This document shows, piece after piece, positions 51,184-58,354 of a stretch of 64,000 bases of DNA. Made by a program: the position numbers and the translations under genes. The notes beneath the pieces are model-generated. The model was not told the DNA's origin and ran no database searches. It worked only from the letters and a program-made list of their open reading frames with translations. Origin of the DNA: JAOUEA01 sp963810945 (GTDB taxonomy: Bacteria > Actinomycetota > UBA4738 > HRBIN12). The first letter of the stretch is position 1. Every line of letters begins with the position of its first letter. Location of the stretch: positions 930,001 through 994,000 of the forward strand of contig CAWEPI010000004.1 in the NCBI GenBank assembly GCA_963810945.1, written 5' to 3'.

Positions 51184-52355
51184 GCGGAGACCTCCTCCCG
51201 CAGGAGTTCCTCGAGGATCTCCGCCGCGCGCTCGCACTCCTCGAGCGTGGGCACCAGCGCCATGCGCACGTACCCCTCCCCCTCCGGTCCGAAGAACGAA
51301 CCCGGCGCCACGATCACCCCGCCGCGGTCGAGCAACTCGATCGCCCAGTCGAGGGAGGGCCGGCCCCCCGGCACCTTGATCCAGAGATAGAAGGTGGCCT
51401 CCGACCCTGCCAGCGCGACACCCGCGCGCGCGAAGACGTCGAGGAGGAGGCGCCGCTTCGCCGCGTACCGGCGCCGGTTCTCCTCGACGTGGGCCTCGTC
51501 GCCCCAGGCCGCCACCGACGCCCGCTGTACGAACTCCTGCGGGGTGACGCCGACGCTCGGACGCAGGCGCTTGAGCGCTGCGATCAGATCACGGTCGCCC
51601 GCCGCGAACCCGCTGCGATAGCCCGTCATCGACGAGCGCTTCGATAGGGTGTTGATCGCGAGGACGCCCTCGAACGCCCCGACCTGCAGGGCACTCGCCG
51701 GCGGCTCCCCCTCGAACCACAGCTCGCTGTACGCCTCGTCCGAGGCGAGCAGCACGCCGTGGGCCCGGCATCGTTCGACCGTCTCGCGCAGGAACGACAG
51801 GGGCGCGACGGCCCCGGTCGGGTTGTTGGGGTAGTTGAGCCACAGGAGGGCGGTCCGCTCCCAGGTGGCGTCGTCCACCCCGTCCAGATCGGGCAGGAAC
51901 CCGGCGTCCTCGCGCAGCGCGAGCCGCGCGACGTCGCCGCCGGCATAGCGCGCGCCGCGCTCCGGGATGGTGTAGCCGGGCGCGGTCACCATCACGAGGT
52001 CGCGTCCCGCCGCGGGATCCAGCACCACCTGCGCCAAGCTGAAGACGATCTCCTTGGACCCGAGCAGCGGCAAGACGTCGAGATCGGGGTCGAGGCTCAC
52101 GTCGTAACGCCGCCCCAACCAGGCGCAGACGGCATCCCGCAGCTCGGGCAGTCCCGCGGCGCGCGGGTAGGAGGAGACCGGCTCGAGCGCCGCGCGCAAC
52201 GCTTCGCGGATGAAGGGCGCCGTCACCTCGCGCGGGTCACCCACGCCGAAGTCGATCAACGTGCGCCCCGCCGCCATCGCGGCCGCCTTCCGCCGATCCA
52301 GCTCCTCGAAGGGGTACGGCTCGACCGCTCGCATCCCCGGGGACAGGTGCACCAT
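51180..52355 (-). CDS. dapC: succinyldiaminopimelate aminotransferase DapC-like (class I/II)
   Basis: PLP-dependent aminotransferase, 391 residues. Visible: LIDFGVGDPREVTAPFIREA, LLWLNYPNNPTGAVAPLSF, ASDEAYSELWFEG and the PLP lysine in NTLSKRSSMTGYRSGF. Fold-type I transaminases are hard to assign from sequence alone; its place between dapD and dapE makes N-succinyl-DAP transamination the best call. The ATG directly precedes, and nearly abuts, the dapE stop. Confidence 0.88.
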   Translation of the reverse strand: MVHLSPGMRAVEPYPFEELDRRKAAAMAAGRTLIDFGVGDPREVTAPFIREALRAALEPVSSYPRAAGLPELRDAVCAWLGRRYDVSLDPDLDVLPLLGSKEIVFSLAQVVLDPAAGRDLVMVTAPGYTIPERGARYAGGDVARLALREDAGFLPDLDGVDDATWERTALLWLNYPNNPTGAVAPLSFLRETVERCRAHGVLLASDEAYSELWFEGEPPASALQVGAFEGVLAINTLSKRSSMTGYRSGFAAGDRDLIAALKRLRPSVGVTPQEFVQRASVAAWGDEAHVEENRRRYAAKRRLLLDVFARAGVALAGSEATFYLWIKVPGGRPSLDWAIELLDRGGVIVAPGSFFGPEGEGYVRMALVPTLEECERAAEILEELLREEVSA

Positions 52356-53459
52356 CTACGCCTCCATGGCCGCCGCGTTCGCGAGGAACGCCGACAGCAG
52401 CTCGAACGACCGCACGAGCGACGCCACCTCGACGCGCTCGTCGTCCCGATGAGCGTACTCCGGGTCGCCGGGACCGAAGTTGACGGCGTCCACGCCCGCG
52501 GTCGCGAACTCCGCCACCGGCGTCCACGCCTGCTTGGGCTCCACGGCGAGGTCGCCGCTCCTCCTGAGCCGCTCGACGAGGGGGTGATGGGCGCTCACGG
52601 GCCCCGGAGGTGCGTTGCCGACGATCGCGAGGTCGACGCCGCGATGGCCGAGGAGCTCCCGGAGCCGCGCCTCCGCCTCGGCCGGCGTGTGGGTGGGCGC
52701 GTAACGGAAGTTCACGCGGGCCTCGGCCCAGTCGGGGACGACGTTGGCGGCCACGCCGCCCCGGATCGTGGTGACGCTCAACACCTCCCGATAGACGAGT
52801 CCGTCCACCTCCACGTCGCGGACCGGGAGATCGGCGATCGCGGCCAGCGCACGGATCGCGCCGTGGATCGCGTTCACCCCGAGCCACGGCCGCGCGCTGT
52901 GCGCCGCCACCCCGTGCACCGTCACCCGCGCGTCGAGGTTCCCGAGGCACCCGACCTGGATCGCGTTGTCGGTGGGCTCCATCACCAACGCCAGATCGAT
53001 CGCGCGTGACACGGGGCACCGGTCGAAGACGGGCAACAACGCGCTCTCTTCGATAGGCCGCTCCTCCCGACCGAAGAACAGGAGTCCCACGTCGAGGTCG
53101 CTCTCCAGGTGACGTCCGGCGAGCGCGTGCGCCACCTCGAGCATCACCGCCAGCGCGCCCTTCATGTCCGCGGCGCCCCGCCCCACGATGGCGGGTCCCT
53201 CGCGGGCGCCGGGCACGTTCCCGGCGATCGGCACCGTGTCCACGTGGCCCGCGAGGACCACGAACGACGCGCCGGGGCGACGCACCTCGGGCACGTAGAA
53301 CAGGACCGCGTCCCCGTCGTCCACGAGCTCATACCCGTTCGCGGGCATCGACGTCGCGATGTCGGACAGGACGGCGTCCTCGTCCCCGCTGACCGAGGCG
53401 CGGTTCACGAGGGCGAGCGTGCGCTCGGCGAGGCGCGTCCCGAGATCCCCGTGGGTCAC
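52356..53459 (-). CDS. dapE: succinyl-diaminopimelate desuccinylase DapE
   Basis: M20-family metallopeptidase, 367 residues, that removes succinate to give LL-DAP. Zinc ligands are visible in VVLAGHVDTVPIAGNVPG (HxD), VGRGAADMKGALAVML (Asp), FFGREERPIEES (Glu-Glu) and the VMEPTDN region, with the lid-domain residues around GVAAHSARPWLG. The GTG start overlaps the dapF stop (GTGA); the longer upstream frame lies over dapF and is rejected. Confidence 0.92.
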   Translation of the reverse strand: MTHGDLGTRLAERTLALVNRASVSGDEDAVLSDIATSMPANGYELVDDGDAVLFYVPEVRRPGASFVVLAGHVDTVPIAGNVPGAREGPAIVGRGAADMKGALAVMLEVAHALAGRHLESDLDVGLLFFGREERPIEESALLPVFDRCPVSRAIDLALVMEPTDNAIQVGCLGNLDARVTVHGVAAHSARPWLGVNAIHGAIRALAAIADLPVRDVEVDGLVYREVLSVTTIRGGVAANVVPDWAEARVNFRYAPTHTPAEAEARLRELLGHRGVDLAIVGNAPPGPVSAHHPLVERLRRSGDLAVEPKQAWTPVAEFATAGVDAVNFGPGDPEYAHRDDERVEVASLVRSFELLSAFLANAAAMEA

Positions 53460-54310
53460 AGCGACGAGGGGTCGACGGTGCCGTCGAAGACGTGGGAGAC
53501 AGGTCCGCTGAGCAGCACCTCGCCGTCGGGGGCGCGCGTGACCCGCAGCGCTCCCCCGCGGAAGCGAACGTCGACCTCGTCCGGAGCCAGACCCGCGTGC
53601 TGTGCCGCGACGGCTACCGCGCACGCGCCCGTGCCGCAGGCGAGGGTCTCCCCCACCCCGCGCTCCCAGACGCGCACGTCGATCCCGTCGGTCCCGACGC
53701 GCGCGAACTCCACGTTGGTGCGCTCGGGGAACCACTCGTGACGCTCGAGCGCGGGCCCGATGTGCTCCACGTGGAAGCGCTCCGGATCCTCGTCCAGGAA
53801 CAGGACGAGGTGGGGGTTCCCCATCGACACCGCGCTCGCGGGCACCGTGAGGCCGTTGCCGATATCGAACGGCTGCGCGAGGAAGGTCTCCCAGGCGGCG
53901 CCGAACATCGGGATCTGGGCCTTGGTGAAGCCCGGTGTGCCCATGCCCACGGTGGCCTCGCGCGCGGGCCCGTCCGCAGGCGAGATCGCCACGTGCCGGA
54001 GGCCGGCCGTCGTGGCGACGTCGAACGCGGCCTCGTCGGTCAGCTTCCGATCATGGATGTACGCGCCGAGGCACCGCACCCCGTTGCCCGACATCGCGGC
54101 GGGCGTGCCGTCCGCGTTCGTGAGGTGGAACCCGAACCGCCCCTGCGCGGTGCGGGTGAGGCGGATCACGCCATCGGCCCCCACACCCGTCCACCGGTCG
54201 CAGAGCGCGCGGACGTCGTCCGCGGACAGGGCTCCCGCATCCTCGAGGTCCTCGATGACGATGAAGTCGTTGCCGGCGGCCTCGTACTTCGCGAAGGCGA
54301 TCTCGCTCAC
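53456..54310 (-). CDS. dapF: diaminopimelate epimerase
   Basis: Converts LL-DAP to meso-DAP for peptidoglycan and lysine. The 284-residue protein has both catalytic cysteines, in MSGNGVRCLGAYI and in ETLACGTGACAVAVAA, plus the N-terminal KYEAAGNDFIVIED and TNVEFARV blocks. GTG start overlaps the miaA stop by 4 bp. With dapD, dapC and dapE it makes a contiguous late succinylase pathway. Confidence 0.96.
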   Translation of the reverse strand: MSEIAFAKYEAAGNDFIVIEDLEDAGALSADDVRALCDRWTGVGADGVIRLTRTAQGRFGFHLTNADGTPAAMSGNGVRCLGAYIHDRKLTDEAAFDVATTAGLRHVAISPADGPAREATVGMGTPGFTKAQIPMFGAAWETFLAQPFDIGNGLTVPASAVSMGNPHLVLFLDEDPERFHVEHIGPALERHEWFPERTNVEFARVGTDGIDVRVWERGVGETLACGTGACAVAVAAQHAGLAPDEVDVRFRGGALRVTRAPDGEVLLSGPVSHVFDGTVDPSSL

Positions 54311-55233
54311 ACGGCTCCCTCGAGGTACGTCTGGACGGCGTCGACGGCCTCGACGGCACCCTCCTCCCCCACGGCGAACCATCGGATGCGCGGATCGCGA
54401 CGGAACCAGGCCATCTGCCGGCGCGCGAGGTTCCGCGTGCGCTTCACGGTCCGATCGACGGCATCCTCCAGCGTCATGGCTCCCTGCAGGTGAGCGGCGA
54501 GCTCAGCGTAACCGATGGCCTGGGTGGCGGTGAGCCAGCCGCCGAACCCTCCGTCCACCAGGCCACGGACCTCGTCGAGCCACCCGCGATCGATCATCGC
54601 GCGCACGCGTGCGGCGATGCGCGCCGCCAACACCGCGCGGGGCATCTCGATCCCCGCTGCGCGCACGCGCCCGGACGGGTACGCGTCCCACGCCGCCGCG
54701 AACTCGCTGAAGGGGCGGCCCGTGACCGCGGCCACCTCCAGGGCGCGCACCGTGCGACGCACGTTGGCCGCCTCGATCTTCGACGCGGCGACCGGATCCA
54801 TCGCCTCGAGGCGGTCGTGCAACCGACGGCCCCCCACGGCCCCGGCCTCACGCTCGAGAGCGGCGCGCGTGGGTGCGTCGGTGCCGGGGAACGTCAGGTC
54901 GTCGACGAGCGCCCGCACGTAGAGCCCTGATCCGCCGACGATCAGGGCCCGGCGGCCACGCGACGCGATGTCCTCGAGCGCCGCCCGTCCCAGCTCCTGG
55001 TATCGCGCCACGCTGAACGGCTCTGACGGCCGGGCGACATCGATCAGATGGTGCCGCACCACGGCGCGCTCCGCGCGGTCGGGCTTCGCCGTCCCGACGT
55101 CCATCCCCCGATAGACCACCATCGAGTCCGCGCTGACGATCTCCGCCTCCCGCGCCCGCGCGAGCGCGATCGCGACGCGCGTCTTGCCGCTGGCGGTGGG
55201 GCCGACGAGGGCCAGCAGCGGCTCCTCCGTCAT
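54307..55233 (-). CDS. miaA: tRNA dimethylallyltransferase MiaA
   Basis: Adds dimethylallyl to A37 of tRNAs reading UNN codons. The 308-residue protein has the P-loop GPTASGKTRVA, the DSMVVYRGMDVGTAKP motif, LIVGGSGLYVRALVDDL and the C-terminal RNLARRQMAWFRRDPRI. ATG start overlaps the miaB stop by 4 bp, so the two tRNA-modifying enzymes are coupled. Confidence 0.97.
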   Translation of the reverse strand: MTEEPLLALVGPTASGKTRVAIALARAREAEIVSADSMVVYRGMDVGTAKPDRAERAVVRHHLIDVARPSEPFSVARYQELGRAALEDIASRGRRALIVGGSGLYVRALVDDLTFPGTDAPTRAALEREAGAVGGRRLHDRLEAMDPVAASKIEAANVRRTVRALEVAAVTGRPFSEFAAAWDAYPSGRVRAAGIEMPRAVLAARIAARVRAMIDRGWLDEVRGLVDGGFGGWLTATQAIGYAELAAHLQGAMTLEDAVDRTVKRTRNLARRQMAWFRRDPRIRWFAVGEEGAVEAVDAVQTYLEGAV

Positions 55234-56585
55234 CGCACGGTCAGACCGCGACGGGCGTCCGGCTCGCTCACCCGGACGCCCGTGAGGTGATGCGGCGCGG
55301 CGTCCGTCACCCGCGCGAAGGCGAAGGTTCCCGCCGCGAGCGGTCCGTCCAGATGGACGATGCGGTTCGTGCGCGTGCGCGCCTGGGTCGCGCGTCCCTT
55401 CTTGTCTCCGTCCTCGACGAGCACTTCGAAGGTGCGCCCGACCTGCGCGCGTGAGGACGCGAGACTCGCGCGCTCCTGCAGCGCCTGGAGCCGCTCGAAG
55501 CGCTCCTGCACGACCCCCTTGGGGATCTGGTCTTCGAACGAGGCGGCGCGCGTACCCGGTCGTGGGGAGTACTGGAACATGAACGCACTGTCGAAGCGGG
55601 CCGCCTCGACCACCTCGAGGGTCTGGGCGAAGTCATCCTCGGTCTCCCCGGGGAACCCGACGATCACGTCGGTGGACACGGCGACCTCGGGGACCGCGGC
55701 ACGGATCGCCTCGAGCCAGCCCAGGTACCGGTCGCGGCGGTAGGACCGGCGCATCGCCTTCAGGATCCGATCGGACCCGGATTGCAGCGGGAAGTGGATG
55801 TGCTCGCAGACCGCTTCGGTCTCGGCCATCGCCTCGATCACGTCGGGCGTGAAGTCGTGCGGATGCGGCGAGGTGAACCGCACGCGACGGATCCCGCTCA
55901 CCGCGCCGACCTCTCGCAGCAGGCGCGCGAAGAGCGGTCGGCGGGGACCACCGGGTACGGTCACGTCACGGCCGTAGGTGTTGACGTTCTGGCCGAGGAG
56001 GGTGACCTCGACCACGCCCCGTTCGGCGAGCGCTTGGACCTCCGCGAGGATGTCCCCGATCGCCCTCGAGCGCTGCGGGCCGCGCACGAACGGCACGATG
56101 CAGAAGGTGCAGGCGTTGTCGCATCCGGGCGCGATCGAGACCCAGGCGCGGAAGTCGTGCTCGCGCGCTGCCGGCAGGGCGCCCGGGAACACCTCGGTGT
56201 ACTCCCGCACGTCCATCCGCGGGCCGTCCTGGTCCGACGCGCGCAGCAGCTCCATCAGGTGTGGGAGCGCATGGGTCCCGACGACCACGTCGACCCAGGG
56301 TGCCCGTCGCTGGATCAACCCTTGATCCTTCTGTGCGAGACACCCGCTCACGACGATCTTGAGGCCCGGGTTGCGGTCCTTCACCGGCTTGAGGTGACCC
56401 AGGTTCCCGTAGAGCTTGTTGTCCGCGTTCTCGCGGATCGCACACGTGTTCAGGACGACGACGCGTGCCTCTTCCACCTGGTCGGTGGGGACCATGCCGT
56501 CGGCCAGGAGCAGGCCGGCGATCCGCTCCGAGTCGTGCTCGTTCATCTGGCACCCGAAGGTGCGGATCAGGTACTTCCGCTCCAT
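55230..56585 (-). CDS. miaB: tRNA-2-methylthio-N6-dimethylallyladenosine synthase MiaB
   Basis: Radical-SAM methylthiotransferase acting after MiaA on A37. The 451-residue protein has the UPF0004 domain with three cysteines (RTFGCQMNEHDSERIAG, VLNTCAIRENADNKLYGNLG, VVSGCLAQ), the radical-SAM CxxxCxxC in APGCDNACTFCIVPFVRG, and a TRAM domain at the end. I take the ATG at 56585; the ORF continues upstream over non-coding and opposite-strand sequence. First gene of miaB-miaA-dapF-dapE-dapC-dapD-hflX. Confidence 0.96.
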   Translation of the reverse strand: MERKYLIRTFGCQMNEHDSERIAGLLLADGMVPTDQVEEARVVVLNTCAIRENADNKLYGNLGHLKPVKDRNPGLKIVVSGCLAQKDQGLIQRRAPWVDVVVGTHALPHLMELLRASDQDGPRMDVREYTEVFPGALPAAREHDFRAWVSIAPGCDNACTFCIVPFVRGPQRSRAIGDILAEVQALAERGVVEVTLLGQNVNTYGRDVTVPGGPRRPLFARLLREVGAVSGIRRVRFTSPHPHDFTPDVIEAMAETEAVCEHIHFPLQSGSDRILKAMRRSYRRDRYLGWLEAIRAAVPEVAVSTDVIVGFPGETEDDFAQTLEVVEAARFDSAFMFQYSPRPGTRAASFEDQIPKGVVQERFERLQALQERASLASSRAQVGRTFEVLVEDGDKKGRATQARTRTNRIVHLDGPLAAGTFAFARVTDAAPHHLTGVRVSEPDARRGLTVR

Positions 56586-56722
56586 GGGGTCGAGGGTATC
56601 GGAAGCCACGGTTCGGCGGCGTTCCTGGATCGTCTGCCGGTTCCCCCTTCGCGGACGTAAAGGCCGCGACGAGCGCGCCGATGGTGCAGGTGAGACATCC
56701 CCGAACGGAGCGCCCGATCGCG

Positions 56723-58273
56723 ATGCCCAAGCCTTCCAACCGCCGGCAGTTGGAGACCGACCTGCAGGATGCGCAGGCCGAGCTCGCCATGGCCCACGCG
56801 CGCCTGAACGACGCCCTCGCCTCCTCCGAGTCCCTCGCGGCGCGCGTGCGCGAGCTCGAGGCCGAGCCCGAGGCACGTCCCCCGGACGACGAAGCCGACG
56901 TCGGACCCTCGGAGCCCGCCGGTGGCGAGGGATCCCGCGCGTCGCAGCTCGCGCGCCGGGTCGCCGAGCTGGAGGCGGCCCGCGTCGCCGGAGGCGATCT
57001 CGACCGTGATGCCGAGGCCGCGGCCACGCGCGCTCGGGAGCTCGCCGAGCGCGTCCAGAGCCTCGAACTCCAACTCGACGCGGCTCGGACACGTGAGGAT
57101 GAGCTCACGGCGCGTGCGGTGCACGCCGACGGCCTCCTCTCCGACCTCGGGCTGCGCCTGGCCGACCTCGGTGCGGCGGCGGATCGCGCCGAGCAGCTCG
57201 CCGTCGACCTCGACCAGGCCCGCGAGGATGCCGCCCTCGCGATCGGCGTCGCACGAGACGAAGCGGCCGCCGCCCGCGAAGAACTCGGCGAGGTGCGCCG
57301 CGACCTGGGAGCCGCCCTCGAGGAGACGCAGGCACGACTCACCGCGTCCGACGCAGCGCGCGACGCGGCCCTCCAACGTTCCGAGGCCGCCGAGGCGCGG
57401 GCGGAGGAGGGCGAGACGCGGGCGTCGTCGCTCGAGCGCGAGCTGGCCTCGGCGACGCAGATCCTCGAGAACCTCGACCAGGTGTACGCGGCGGTCCGCG
57501 ACCGCGTCGACGGGACGTCCGAGGGCCTCCCCGCAGGAGACCGGGACCACCTGGGGCTGGAGCCGGCCGCCGTGACGGCCGCGCACGCGGAGCTGCAGGG
57601 GCAGCTCGAGACGGCGATCGCACGGGTGCAGGGCCTGGAGCAAGAGCTCCAGGAGAGCGTCGAGGTCCTGCGCGAGCAGGTCCGCGATCTCACGGAACGC
57701 GTGGGGAGTGGAGGTGCGGTCGTCGGTTCCGCCACCGCGGCAGCGGCGACGGGCCCTGAGGTGATCGACCCCACCGCCGAACTCCCGCCGGACACCGGCT
57801 TCGTGCCCGGCGCGTACGTCGTGGAGGATCCGCCGTTCGAACCCACCTCCCCGCCGGCGGCCGCATCGGTGCAGTACCTCTCGGTCACGGACCTCCTCGC
57901 GATCGGCGAGCGCGAGCTCGGTCTCGGGACACCCGTCGACCTCGCCGCCCTGGAGGCCGTCGCCGCGCTGCCGTGCGCGCTGGACGACGAGCACGAGCGA
58001 TTCCCCGGCGTGCACGTCAAGGCGGCCGCGATGCTCGCGGAGACCCTCCGCCGTCAGCCCTTCGCGCACGGCAACGACCGGGTGGCCCTCACGACGGTGG
58101 TGGTCTTCCTGAGCCTGAACGGCTACGACATCGACGCCCCCGAGGAGGATCTCGCCGAGCTCACGCGGATCGTGGCCGAAGGGGAGTTGCCGCTGCTCCA
58201 CATCGCGGCTGCACTCGAGGCCGCCTCCACCCCTTCTCACCCCGGGAACGACGAGCTTCAGGCGGAGGGGTAA
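56723..58273 (+). CDS. coiled-coil protein with C-terminal Doc/Fic-like domain (active site altered)
   Basis: A 516-residue protein. Residues about 5-330 are almost continuous heptad-type coiled coil rich in Ala, Glu and Arg, interrupted near 55-80. A Pro/Ala/Gly linker (about 335-380) leads to residues 383-500, which align by pattern with Doc/Fic toxins: VQYLSVTDLLAIGERELGLG, a central VHVKAAAMLAETLRR helix, QPFAHGNDRVAL (445-456) in place of Doc HxFxDxNKRTAL, and VVFLSLNGYDIDAPEEDLAE. The catalytic His is Gln, the Asp is His and the Lys is Asp; Asn and Arg remain. Start ATG at 56723 aligns the N-terminus (RRQLETDLQDAQ) with its paralogue downstream; an earlier ATG at 56681 is possible. Function unknown. 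Confidence 0.75.
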   Translation: MPKPSNRRQLETDLQDAQAELAMAHARLNDALASSESLAARVRELEAEPEARPPDDEADVGPSEPAGGEGSRASQLARRVAELEAARVAGGDLDRDAEAAATRARELAERVQSLELQLDAARTREDELTARAVHADGLLSDLGLRLADLGAAADRAEQLAVDLDQAREDAALAIGVARDEAAAAREELGEVRRDLGAALEETQARLTASDAARDAALQRSEAAEARAEEGETRASSLERELASATQILENLDQVYAAVRDRVDGTSEGLPAGDRDHLGLEPAAVTAAHAELQGQLETAIARVQGLEQELQESVEVLREQVRDLTERVGSGGAVVGSATAAAATGPEVIDPTAELPPDTGFVPGAYVVEDPPFEPTSPPAAASVQYLSVTDLLAIGERELGLGTPVDLAALEAVAALPCALDDEHERFPGVHVKAAAMLAETLRRQPFAHGNDRVALTTVVVFLSLNGYDIDAPEEDLAELTRIVAEGELPLLHIAAALEAASTPSHPGNDELQAEG

Positions 58274-58354
58274 AGGCTGACTGGGGGAGGCCGATGGACT
58301 GGGGTGTGAGCCGGGCATCAGGCCCGGCACGGATCGAACGGGAGATGGGCAACC

